From Flavobacterium sp. UBA6135 (GTDB lineage: Bacteria; Bacteroidota; Bacteroidia; Flavobacteriales; Flavobacteriaceae): 64,000 nucleotides of DNA. Below are positions 19,031 to 27,950 of the stretch, piece by piece. How positions within the stretch are numbered: position 1 is the stretch's first letter; each line of letters starts with the position of its first letter. The notes under the pieces were generated by a model that saw only the letters and a list, made by a program, of their open reading frames with translations, made no database searches and was not told the origin of the DNA. The stretch spans positions 1 through 64,000 of the forward strand of contig NZ_DIVJ01000018.1 of assembly GCF_002428305.1 (NCBI RefSeq). The letters run 5' to 3'. The position numbers and the translations under genes are program-made.

Positions 19031-19693
19031 TTAATTTATTTTTTTGAAAGTTTTGTCATATCCAAAGTCCTTTAATTTCAAAAACTTCTTAATTTCATTT
19101 TTGTTAGGCGAAATCAAAAAAGATGTGGAATCTATCATCTTTGATTTTATTTTTGTGATTGAATCCATTTTTATTAAATCTGTATCAGAATAAAGTTGTT
19201 TTACAGTGAGAATATCATCTTGTAAGGAATAAATTGTAATTTTCCAATAAATGGAATCTCTTTGATTTATAATTAAATTATTATTGATTCGTTTTACTTT
19301 TTTATCATTTGATTAGATAAAGAAAGTATCTCTTTGTTTGGAATAAAGTTCTAAAGAATCACCAATACTTTTATAATTAAATTCTTCTTTGGAATTTTTA
19401 AAGACATACTTATCATTAACAAAATCAAAATCGGCTTTCAATGAATCTAAATCAGAAATAGAAATTCGGTAAGCAAAATTAGCTTCATAATACATGGCTT
19501 CTTTAGTTATTGTAAAAAATAAAGAATCTGAATCCACATACAAACCAATAAACTTATTCGGAAATTTATTTAACTCTGAATCGTTCACCGGCTGAGGTGA
19601 ACTAAAATAAAATTGGTTACCAACAATTTCTGCTTTTTTCTGTTTACATGAAATTAAAAAAATGATCAAAAATGATAAAAACAGTTGCTTCAT
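19031..19693 (-). pseudogene. lipoprotein gene interrupted by an in-frame stop
   Basis: The frame starts with a lipobox leader (MKQLFLSFLIIFLISC) and runs 126 codons to TAA at 19313-19315. The same frame then stays open for 93 more codons to TAA at 19031-19033, with ordinary Lys/Asp/Ile-rich coding composition (for example QRDSIYWKI and MDSITKIKSKMIDS). The simplest reading is a single outer-membrane-associated lipoprotein of about 220 aa with one nonsense change. A truncated 126-aa product or a sequencing error are alternatives. Function is unknown; it lies between the DUF2459 gene and ychF, both also leftward. Confidence 0.75.
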
Positions 19694-19775
19694 ACTAATT
19701 TTTCTATAAAAGTAAAAAACTGCTGAATTTCTTCAGCAGTTTCCTCTATTTTCTTTTCTCTTTTTTTTATTCGCT

Positions 19776-20870
19776 TTACACATTAAAACGGAAATGCATC
19801 ACATCACCATCTTTTACAATGTATTCTTTTCCTTCCACGCGAAGTTTTCCGGCTTCTTTTACTTTGGCTTCTGAACCGAAATTGGAATAATCTTCGAAGG
19901 CAATTACTTCAGCTCTTATGAATCCTTTTTCAAAATCGGTGTGGATAACTCCGGCTGCTTTTGGAGCAGTATCACCAATATTGATAGTCCATGCACGTAC
20001 TTCTTTCACACCAGCTGTAAAATAAGTTTGCAGGTTTAATAATTTATAAGCGGCACGAATTAAAACGGCCGAACCTGGCTCCTTTAATCCCATATCTTCC
20101 AAGAAAACTTGGCGTTCTTCGTAGCTTTCTAATTCCGTAATATCAGCTTCTGCTCCTACTGAAAGAACAATCACTTCGGCTTGTTCGTCTTTTACCATTT
20201 CGCGAACTTGATCCACATACTTGTTTCCGTTTACGGCTGATGCTTCGTCAACGTTGCAAACATACAAAACCGGTTTGGTTGTAATTAATTGAAATTCCTC
20301 CATCAAATCAATTTCATCTTGATTTTGAGGAATAACCGTACGAGCCGATTTTGCTTGTAATAAAGCTTCGCGAATTCTATCTAACAAACCTTTTTCAACT
20401 ATTGCTTCTTTATTACCTGTTTTTGCTGCACGATTGGTTTTTTCTAAACGCTTTTCAACGGTTTCTAAATCTTTTAGTTGTAATTCGATGTCGATGGTTT
20501 CCTTGTCACGAATTGGGTTTACATTTCCGTCAACGTGAACAATATTATCGTTATCAAAACAACGCAACACATGAATAATAGCGTTACATTCTCTGATATT
20601 TCCTAAAAACTGATTTCCTAAACCTTCACCTTTACTGGCTCCTTTCACTAATCCTGCAATATCAACAATATCAACCGTAGCCATTTGAACTCGTTCGGGT
20701 TTTACCAATTCTTCCAAACGTGCAATTCGAGGATCGGGAACATTTACCACCCCAATATTAGGTTCGATGGTGCAAAACGGAAAGTTCGCACTCTGAGCTT
20801 TAGCATTTGATAAACAATTAAAAAGGGTTGATTTTCCAACATTCGGTAATCCTACAATTCCTGCTTTCAT
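19776..20870 (-). CDS. ychF: Obg-like P-loop ATPase YchF
   Basis: A 364-aa member of the TRAFAC/Obg clade (OLA1/YchF) that hydrolyses ATP and associates with ribosomes and stress responses. Seen: G1 motif GLPNVGKST at 7-15, the DIAGLVKGASKGEGLG switch region, NVDE in place of the usual NKxD, and the C-terminal TGS-like domain ending in HFRFNV. Start chosen at MKAGIVGLPN because it gives the family length. An upstream in-frame ATG at 20933 would put the N-terminus inside a canonical -7 promoter box. Confidence 0.96.
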   Translation of the reverse strand: MKAGIVGLPNVGKSTLFNCLSNAKAQSANFPFCTIEPNIGVVNVPDPRIARLEELVKPERVQMATVDIVDIAGLVKGASKGEGLGNQFLGNIRECNAIIHVLRCFDNDNIVHVDGNVNPIRDKETIDIELQLKDLETVEKRLEKTNRAAKTGNKEAIVEKGLLDRIREALLQAKSARTVIPQNQDEIDLMEEFQLITTKPVLYVCNVDEASAVNGNKYVDQVREMVKDEQAEVIVLSVGAEADITELESYEERQVFLEDMGLKEPGSAVLIRAAYKLLNLQTYFTAGVKEVRAWTINIGDTAPKAAGVIHTDFEKGFIRAEVIAFEDYSNFGSEAKVKEAGKLRVEGKEYIVKDGDVMHFRFNV

Positions 20871-20888
20871 CTTAGGGTAATGGGTTAG

Positions 20889-20938
20889 TCCCGAAACTTC
20901 GGGAATGGGTAATCGGTTTTTAAACGGGTGCAAATATA
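20889..20938 (-). promoter_or_regulatory. ychF promoter -7 box and leader hairpin
   Basis: Minus-strand TATATTTG at 20931-20938 fits the Bacteroidetes -7 consensus and is about 60 bases before the ychF start. Between them lies a perfect 7-bp inverted repeat (TCCCGAA 20889-20895 and TTCGGGA 20898-20904). The hairpin would be in the 5' leader. Its two-base spacer means the closing pairs probably open to form a tetraloop or larger. Confidence 0.55.
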
Positions 20939-21086
20939 GTTTATAATATTGAAAGATTAAAAATTATTGGATTTGAAATGTCGCAAAACAAAGGTGGGAA
21001 TTATGTAATTTAAAAAACGAGTTGTGTAATGACTTCAGAGCATTGATACAGTACATTTACATTATTAAAAATTAAATCTAAAAATT

Positions 21087-21617
21087 ATGAAACTATTTTC
21101 TATCGGATTGTTGTTGTTAACATTTACTTTTGGTCAAGCTCAAAATAAAAATGTAAAAGACGAAACCAAAACTACCACAACAACAATTAAAACCAGTGAA
21201 GGTGAAAAAAAAATCATCAAAGAAGAAAATTCTAAAGAAGTTCAACTAATTCAAGTTGGCGATAAAAAAGACAACACTGTAAATCGTGATGTAAAAAACA
21301 CTCCAACTATTGTAACAGAATCAACTGAGATTTCTACAACTTCAAGACCAAACGTAAAAGACAAAGACCGTTCGTCAGTTTATGTTATTAATGGTCAAAA
21401 ATATAGAGTTATGGCAGAACCTAAAGGGTATAGCGTTGTGAGTGAGAAAAATAAAAATTATGCTAGAATAAGACAAACCTCTAACAATACCTATATTTTT
21501 ACAAGAAAAAACAAAACATCATATGGTCATTTTGATTCAAATGGTGATTTAATTTTGGAAACTTATGATCCAAAAAAAGATGTTTTTGTAACTGAGAAAA
21601 TTACTATAATTAAGTAA
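21087..21617 (+). CDS. small secreted hypothetical protein
   Basis: 176 aa with a clear signal peptide (MKLFSIGLLLLTFTFGQAQ). A charged Thr/Lys-rich linker (about 20-95) precedes a compact domain (about 100-176) containing SSVYVINGQKYRVMAEPKGY and a YGHFDSNGDLILETYDPK run. No family recognised. The C-terminal part resembles small beta-sheet domains of secreted Flavobacteriaceae proteins. Transcribed alone, with a terminator-like hairpin downstream at 21695-21734. Confidence 0.75.
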   Translation: MKLFSIGLLLLTFTFGQAQNKNVKDETKTTTTTIKTSEGEKKIIKEENSKEVQLIQVGDKKDNTVNRDVKNTPTIVTESTEISTTSRPNVKDKDRSSVYVINGQKYRVMAEPKGYSVVSEKNKNYARIRQTSNNTYIFTRKNKTSYGHFDSNGDLILETYDPKKDVFVTEKITIIK

Positions 21618-22168
21618 TTACTTGTTATAATTATAAAGAAACCGTCTCACAAACTTGAAGGCACTAAAAAAGTCTTCTCGCTGGTAAATCGTTTAAAAAA
21701 AGGGGTAAAAAACTAGATTTTTAACTCCTTTTTTCTTGTAATTAACTGTAATTACAGCGTTTTAATGATATTTCCACAACAACAAATAATTTAGGCATTG
21801 ACATTCTTCTTTATAATATTTAATTATTACAGAGTATAATTTTCTTAGAAAAATTAGGTGCTGATAGATTTTTCATTTATCTACGATGAGTTGGTTAATA
21901 ATTATTTTACTAATAATGATCATATAGCATTGAGTTTTGTTTGTATATTTAAGACTTAGCATTTTTATATTTGATACAGTTTATTGAACTAACTCAAATT
22001 TCAATGGATACTTTCTTTGAATTCATAAAGATTTAAGAAAACATATTAAAAAAAAATGCATAACCTCAAACTGACAATACTGTCAATATTTTTCTTAATA
22101 ACTTTAAATCATATTTCTTTTAAAATTTTGCTTTATCCGCTATATTAGCACAAAATCATTTTTCCCCC
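21618..22168. other. spacer upstream of parE
   Basis: 551 bases without a supportable gene. It contains a terminator-like hairpin (21695-21734) and, just upstream of parE, the run TATATTAGCAC (from 22140), which is one base off the common -7 form TATATTTG and recurs before gyrA. Nothing else recognised. Confidence 0.5.
21695..21734 (+). terminator. imperfect intrinsic terminator
   Basis: A-tract plus GGGGT (21695-21706) pairs with ACTCC plus T-tract (21724-21734) with one G-U pair and a one-base bulge, flanked by an inner A5/T5 stem. Located about 80 bases after the secreted protein gene. Confidence 0.5.
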
Positions 22169-24025
22169 ATGTTAGAGCAAGATCAATACACCGAAGACAA
22201 TATTCGTTCCCTCGATTGGAAAGAACACATCCGAATGCGACCCGGTATGTATATCGGAAAACTGGGTGATGGTTCATCACCTGATGATGGTATCTATATT
22301 TTGTTGAAAGAAACGTTAGATAACTGTATCGATGAATACGTGATGGGAGCAGGAAAAACCATCGAAGTTACTATTAAAGATAAACTAGTAACCGTTCGTG
22401 ATTACGGACGCGGAATTCCGTTAGGAAAAGTGGTCGATGTCGTTTCAAAAATGAATACCGGTGGTAAATACGATTCTAAAGCCTTCAAAAAATCTGTGGG
22501 TTTGAATGGAGTGGGGACAAAAGCTGTCAATGCGTTGTCCAACTATTTCCGTGTGGAATCGGTTCGTGACAACCAACAAAAAGCCGCTGAATTCTCTGCC
22601 GGAAATTTAACGTTGGAAGAAGATATTCAAGAAACAACCAAACGTCGTGGAACCAAAGTAGCGTTTATTGCCGATGAAACGATTTTTAAAAACTACAAAT
22701 ACCGTAATGAGTACATCATCAAAATGCTCAAAAATTATTGTTACCTCAATACAGGATTAACAATTTATTATAACGGTGAAAAGTATTATTCTGAAAATGG
22801 TTTAAAAGATTTATTGGAAGAAAATATTACGGAGGAAGATATGATTTATCCAATCATTCATCTTTCAGGTGACGATATTGAAATTGCTATCACACACAGT
22901 AAATCTCAATATTCAGAAGAATATCATTCCTTCGTTAACGGACAAAATACAACGCAAGGTGGAACGCATTTGAATGCATTTCGTGAATCGATTGTGAAAA
23001 CCATTCGTGAGTTTTACAAAAAAGATTTTGATCCTTCAGATATCAGAAAATCAATTGTTTCGGCTATTGCAGTTAAAGTAGAAGAACCGGTTTTTGAAAG
23101 TCAGACCAAAACCAAATTAGGTTCTACAGATATCGGTCCGAAAGGTCCAACCGTTCGTACATTCATAAACGATTTTATATCCAAAAAACTCGATAACTTT
23201 TTACATAAAAATCCAGAGGTTGCCGATTCACTTTTACGTAAAATTCTGCAAGCGGAAAGAGAACGTAAAGAACTTTCAGGTATTCGGAAATTAGCGAAAG
23301 ACCGAGCGAAGAAAGCAAGTTTACACAACAAAAAATTACGCGATTGCCGAGTGCATTTAACCGATGCCAAAAATCCGAGAAGTTTAGAAAGTACGCTTTT
23401 TATAACGGAGGGAGATTCGGCTTCGGGTTCGATTACCAAATCACGCGATGTGAATACGCAAGCCGTGTTTAGTTTACGTGGAAAGCCTTTGAATTCGTAT
23501 GGAATGAGTAAGAAAATCGTTTACGAAAACGAAGAATTCAACTTGTTGCAAGCCGCATTAAACATTGAAGAATCGATGGAAGATTTGCGATACAACAACA
23601 TTGTAATTGCTACCGATGCCGATGTGGATGGTATGCACATTCGTTTGTTGTTGATTACATTTTTCCTTCAATTTTTCCCTGAATTAATTAAAGACGGACA
23701 TTTATATATTTTGCAAACGCCGTTATTCCGTGTTCGAAATAAAAAAGAAACGATTTATTGTTACAGCGAGCAGGAGCGAGTGGATGCTATCGAGAAATTA
23801 AAACCAAAACCGGAAATCACCCGATTCAAAGGATTAGGAGAAATTTCGCCAGATGAATTCAAGAATTTTATTGGTGAAAGTATTCGATTAGATCCGGTGA
23901 TGTTGGATAAAGCCACTTCCATCGAAACCTTGTTGGAATTTTATATGGGTAAAAATACCCCGGATAGACAAGAGTTTATTATTAATAATTTGAAAGTGGA
24001 GTTGGATACGATTGAAAAAAAATAA
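22169..24025 (+). CDS. parE: DNA topoisomerase IV subunit B
   Basis: 618 aa, the ATPase half of a type IIA topoisomerase that decatenates replicated chromosomes. Seen: the GHKL ATP site (ETLDNCIDEYVMGAG, DYGRGIP, GLNGVGTKAVNALS), transducer, and TOPRIM metal site (EGDSASGS, DADVDGMHIR). EGDSASGS rather than EGDSAGGS, together with the parC-type gene downstream, supports ParE over GyrB. The last 14 bases overlap the TTG start of the nuclease gene that follows. Confidence 0.95.
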   Translation: MLEQDQYTEDNIRSLDWKEHIRMRPGMYIGKLGDGSSPDDGIYILLKETLDNCIDEYVMGAGKTIEVTIKDKLVTVRDYGRGIPLGKVVDVVSKMNTGGKYDSKAFKKSVGLNGVGTKAVNALSNYFRVESVRDNQQKAAEFSAGNLTLEEDIQETTKRRGTKVAFIADETIFKNYKYRNEYIIKMLKNYCYLNTGLTIYYNGEKYYSENGLKDLLEENITEEDMIYPIIHLSGDDIEIAITHSKSQYSEEYHSFVNGQNTTQGGTHLNAFRESIVKTIREFYKKDFDPSDIRKSIVSAIAVKVEEPVFESQTKTKLGSTDIGPKGPTVRTFINDFISKKLDNFLHKNPEVADSLLRKILQAERERKELSGIRKLAKDRAKKASLHNKKLRDCRVHLTDAKNPRSLESTLFITEGDSASGSITKSRDVNTQAVFSLRGKPLNSYGMSKKIVYENEEFNLLQAALNIEESMEDLRYNNIVIATDADVDGMHIRLLLITFFLQFFPELIKDGHLYILQTPLFRVRNKKETIYCYSEQERVDAIEKLKPKPEITRFKGLGEISPDEFKNFIGESIRLDPVMLDKATSIETLLEFYMGKNTPDRQEFIINNLKVELDTIEKK

Positions 24026-25112
24026 TTTTTTTAAAGATTTTAGATTGTCTGAAGAATTACAAAATAAAGTGCTGTTTCAACAAGTTGTTGCGTTGTTAAA
24101 AAATGCTCAGCAACAAGTTATTCGTACCATCAATTCAACGATGGTTTATACCTATTTTGAAATAGGCAGAATGATTGTAGAAGAAGAACAAAATGGAAAA
24201 GAAAGAGCAGCGTACGGCAAACAAGTTTTAAAAGAACTTTCTAAGGAATTGACGAAGGAGTTTGGTAAAGGGTTTTCTGTTGATTCTTTGGAGCGTATAA
24301 GAAATTTTTATTTGATTTATTCAAAATCCGAGACACTGTTGCGGAATTCTAATAATGAAGAAACAAAGAGTATTACTTCGGAATTTGACACACAAAAAAC
24401 GCAGACGCTGTTTTCGTTTTTTAAATTGACTTGGTCACATTATTCTTTTTTAATGAGAATTGATGATGAAAATGAGCGAAGTTTTTATGAAATCGAAACG
24501 GAAAAAAATAATTGGAGCGTTCGTGAACTCAAGCGACAATACGATTCCGCTTTATATACAAGATTGGCGTTAAGTAGAGATAAAGAAGGTGTTTTAAAAT
24601 TGTCTCAAGAAGGTCAAATCATTGAAAAACCAAAAGACATCATCAAAGATCCATACATTTTAGAATTTCTTGGTTTACCCGAATTGCATCAGTATTCTGA
24701 ATCAGAATTAGAACAAGAAATCATCAATAAATTAGAACATTTTTTGTTGGAATTAGGACAAGGTTTTGCATTCGTGTCTCGTCAACAAAGAATTTCGTTT
24801 GATGATAAGCATTTCAGAATCGATTTGGTTTTTTATAACAGAGTGTTGCGAAGTTTTGTGCTGATCGATTTAAAAATTGGCGAACTCAAGCATCAAGATT
24901 TAGGTCAGATGCAAATGTATGTGAATTATTATGACAGAGAAATGCGGTTGGAAGGCGAAAATAAAACCATCGGAATTGTATTGTGTCAAAACAAAAGTAA
25001 CTTGTTAGTAGAATATACTTTACCGGAAGGAAACGAACAAATTTTTGCCAGTAAATACAAAACCATTTTACCAAGCAAAGAAGATTTTAAACGATTGATT
25101 GAAAGTAAATAA
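24012..25112 (+). CDS. DUF1016 (YhcG-type) PD-(D/E)XK nuclease domain protein
   Basis: 366 aa. The N-terminal DUF1016 helical domain (about 15-110: QVIRTINSTMVYTYFEIGR, RAAYGKQVL, FGKGFSVDSLERIRNFY) is followed by a C-terminal nuclease fold (about 200-366) with FRIDLVFYN, LIDLKIGE (D-x-K) and GQMQMYVNYYD, as expected for PD-(D/E)XK enzymes. Start is TTG inside the end of parE; the first ATG is 43 codons in and would remove conserved sequence. Relatives often travel with restriction or other defence loci. Here the gene sits between parE and parC, which suggests insertion and translational coupling. Substrate unknown. Confidence 0.88.
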   Translation: MKKNNFFKDFRLSEELQNKVLFQQVVALLKNAQQQVIRTINSTMVYTYFEIGRMIVEEEQNGKERAAYGKQVLKELSKELTKEFGKGFSVDSLERIRNFYLIYSKSETLLRNSNNEETKSITSEFDTQKTQTLFSFFKLTWSHYSFLMRIDDENERSFYEIETEKNNWSVRELKRQYDSALYTRLALSRDKEGVLKLSQEGQIIEKPKDIIKDPYILEFLGLPELHQYSESELEQEIINKLEHFLLELGQGFAFVSRQQRISFDDKHFRIDLVFYNRVLRSFVLIDLKIGELKHQDLGQMQMYVNYYDREMRLEGENKTIGIVLCQNKSNLLVEYTLPEGNEQIFASKYKTILPSKEDFKRLIESK

Positions 25113-25137
25113 TATACTGAAAATAAATTCAGCATAA

Positions 25138-27837
25138 ATGAACGAAGACGAAGAAAACATCATCCCAGACGATGAAAACGAAGAACTGAACGAGTCGAGC
25201 CAAGAACAAGGTTTTGAAGATGTGAAAGTTTTTAGTAACAAACATTTTTACGAAAATGACGAAAACCCCGAAGATACCATCACAAAAGTGACGGGAATGT
25301 ATAAGGATTGGTTTCTCGATTATGCTTCCTATGTAATTTTGGAGCGTGCCGTTCCGGCGATTGAAGACGGTTTTAAACCGGTTCAACGTAGAATTATGCA
25401 CTCGATGAAAGAACTCGATGACGGTCGTTACAACAAAGTGGCGAACATCGTTGGTCATACCATGCAATATCATCCGCACGGAGATGCGAGTATTGGTGAT
25501 GCGATGGTGCAAATCGGTCAGAAAGATTTACTGATTGATATGCAAGGAAACTGGGGTAATATCCTAACCGGTGACAGTGCCGCCGCTTCTCGTTATATTG
25601 AAGCTCGAATCTCAAAATTGGGTCACGATATTTTATTTTCACCAAAAATTACTGAATGGGGTGTTTCCTATGACGGACGTCGTGCCGAGCCTATCAATCT
25701 TCCCGTGAAATTTCCATTGTTGTTGGCTCAAGGTGCCGAAGGAATTGCCGTTGGTTTATCTACGAAAGTGCTACCACACAATTTCAATGAATTGATTGAT
25801 TGTTCGATTAAAGTATTAAAAAACAAACCTTTTACCTTATTTCCCGATTTTCCAACGGCCGGAATTGCCGATGTTTCCAACTACAATGACGGAATGCGTG
25901 GTGGTCGTGTACGTGTGCGTGCGAAGATTTCACAATTGGACAAACAAACCTTGGTGATTACGCAAATTCCGTTTTCTACCAACACCGGAACGTTGATTGA
26001 CAGTATCTTGAAAGCCAACGAAAAAGGAAAAATTAAAGTCAAAAAAATTGAAGATAACACAGCTGCTGAGGTTGAAATTCTTATTCATCTTCCGCCGGGT
26101 GTTTCTCCTGATAAAACCATTGATGCATTATATGCGTTCACCGCTTGCGAAACTTCGGTTGCTCCGTTGGGTTGTGTGATTGAAAACCATAAACCGTTGT
26201 TTATAGGCGTTTCGGACATGTTGAAAATTTCAACTCATCGAACGGTGGATTTGCTGAAACGGGAATTGGAAATTCAATTGGATGAACTCGAAAACAAATG
26301 GCATTTTTCTACCTTGGAAAAAATATTCATTCGGGAAGAAATGTATATTGATTTCAAATTGTATTCCGACAGAGAATCATTATATACGTACATGTATGAT
26401 CGATTTAAACCGTTTTTAAAATCATTTGTTCGGGAAATTAATGATGATGATTTGCAGAAATTAACGCAAATTCCGATGATTCGTATCACACGTTTCGATT
26501 CGGATAAGGCGGATGATGCCATTGCGAAGTTGGAAGCCGAAATGGAACAAGTGAAACATCATTTGAATCATATTATTGATTTTGCGGTTGACTTCTTTTT
26601 GAAATTAAAAGATAAATACGGAAAAGGCAGAGAACGTCAAACCGAATTGCGAAGTTTTGATACCATTGAAGCTACAAAAGTGGTGTTGCGAAACACCAAA
26701 TTATATGTCAATAAAGAAGAAGGTTTCCTTGGAACCGGACTCAAAAAAGACGAATACGTGGCCGATTGTTCCGATATTGATGATGTGATTGTTTTTCTCC
26801 GTGACGGAAAAATGATGGTGACGAAAGTAGATGATAAAAAATTCATCGGAAAAGACATCATTCACATTGCCATTTTTGACAAAAACGATAAGCGAACGAT
26901 TTATAATATGATTTATCGCGATGGTAAAAATGGTTCCACTTTCATCAAGCGATTCAATGTTTCCGGAGTTACGAGAGATAAATTTTACGATTTAACACAG
27001 GAAAAAGCAGGTTCAATGGTTTCTTATTTTTCTGCGAATCCAAATGGTGAAGCGGAAGTGGTGACGATTTTATTGCGTCAAGTGGGAAGCATTAAAAAAC
27101 TGAAATGGGATTTAGATTTTGCTGATATTGCCATCAAAGGAAGAGCTTCCCGTGGAAATACCGTAACCAAATATCCGATTAAGAAAATTGAATTAAAAGA
27201 AAAAGGAATATCCACCTTACGACCAAGAAAAATTTGGTTTGATGATACCGTTCAACGTCTCAATGTAGATGGAAGAGGCGAGTTGTTGGGTGAATTCCGT
27301 CCGAATGATCGTATTTTGGTAATTAATCAATCCGGAAAATTAAAAACCATTATTCCTGAACTCACGACACATTTTGATGAAGACATGATTGTATTGGAAA
27401 AATGGCATCCTAAAAAACCAATTTCGGCCATTTATTATGATGGTGAAAAAGACCGTTACTATGTGAAGCGTTTCTTGGTTGAGAATGAAAATAAAGAAGA
27501 AATCTTTATTTCGGAAAATGAAAAATCGCAGTTAGAAATTGTTTCCACCGATTGGCGTCCGGTTGCAGAAGTTATTTTTGCAAAAGTAAAAGGAGTTCAA
27601 AAAGACAATCAAACGGTTGATTTTGAACAATTCATTGCGGTTAAAGGAATTAAAGCTCTTGGAAATCAGTTGACAGCTGATAAAATAAAACAAGTAAACT
27701 TATTGGATCCCCTTCCATATGAAGAACCCGAGGAAGAGGTTCCGGAGGAGATGGAAGTTTCCGGAGAAGATAATGTGTCTGATGATATTCATACCGAATT
27801 AGATGATGATGGTCAGATAACACTAAGTTTAGATTAA
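25138..27837 (+). CDS. parC: DNA topoisomerase IV subunit A
   Basis: 899 aa, the DNA cleavage subunit partner of ParE. Seen: the winged-helix region HPHGDASIGDAM and catalytic tyrosine Y153 in AASRYIEARIS, the coiled-coil gate and a C-terminal beta-propeller, followed by an acidic tail (from about 870: EEPEEEVPEEMEVSGED). The N-terminus is also acidic. A second A subunit (gyrA, 48334) is more typical of gyrase, and linkage with parE supports ParC here. It begins 25 bases after the nuclease gene, so one transcript probably covers all three. Confidence 0.94.
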   Translation: MNEDEENIIPDDENEELNESSQEQGFEDVKVFSNKHFYENDENPEDTITKVTGMYKDWFLDYASYVILERAVPAIEDGFKPVQRRIMHSMKELDDGRYNKVANIVGHTMQYHPHGDASIGDAMVQIGQKDLLIDMQGNWGNILTGDSAAASRYIEARISKLGHDILFSPKITEWGVSYDGRRAEPINLPVKFPLLLAQGAEGIAVGLSTKVLPHNFNELIDCSIKVLKNKPFTLFPDFPTAGIADVSNYNDGMRGGRVRVRAKISQLDKQTLVITQIPFSTNTGTLIDSILKANEKGKIKVKKIEDNTAAEVEILIHLPPGVSPDKTIDALYAFTACETSVAPLGCVIENHKPLFIGVSDMLKISTHRTVDLLKRELEIQLDELENKWHFSTLEKIFIREEMYIDFKLYSDRESLYTYMYDRFKPFLKSFVREINDDDLQKLTQIPMIRITRFDSDKADDAIAKLEAEMEQVKHHLNHIIDFAVDFFLKLKDKYGKGRERQTELRSFDTIEATKVVLRNTKLYVNKEEGFLGTGLKKDEYVADCSDIDDVIVFLRDGKMMVTKVDDKKFIGKDIIHIAIFDKNDKRTIYNMIYRDGKNGSTFIKRFNVSGVTRDKFYDLTQEKAGSMVSYFSANPNGEAEVVTILLRQVGSIKKLKWDLDFADIAIKGRASRGNTVTKYPIKKIELKEKGISTLRPRKIWFDDTVQRLNVDGRGELLGEFRPNDRILVINQSGKLKTIIPELTTHFDEDMIVLEKWHPKKPISAIYYDGEKDRYYVKRFLVENENKEEIFISENEKSQLEIVSTDWRPVAEVIFAKVKGVQKDNQTVDFEQFIAVKGIKALGNQLTADKIKQVNLLDPLPYEEPEEEVPEEMEVSGEDNVSDDIHTELDDDGQITLSLD

Positions 27838-27841
27838 ATAT

Positions 27842-27877
27842 AAAACCTGTAAGAAAATAAAACTTACAGGTTTTTTT
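27842..27877 (+). terminator. intrinsic terminator of the parE-parC operon
   Basis: A 12-bp stem (AAAACCTGTAAG 27842-27853 with 27863-27874), 9-base loop, T run to 27877, directly after the parC stop. Confidence 0.93.
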
Positions 27878-27950
27878 AAAACATGATTTTTATCCTATTT
27901 TGAGCCATAACTTATTTATAAATTCGGTAAATTTATAATACGAAACTAAA

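Noticed and set aside
20871..20933. N-terminal extension of YchF to an upstream ATG
   Set aside because: It begins inside the -7 promoter box and gives a non-family N-terminus; MKAGIVGLPN gives the standard length.
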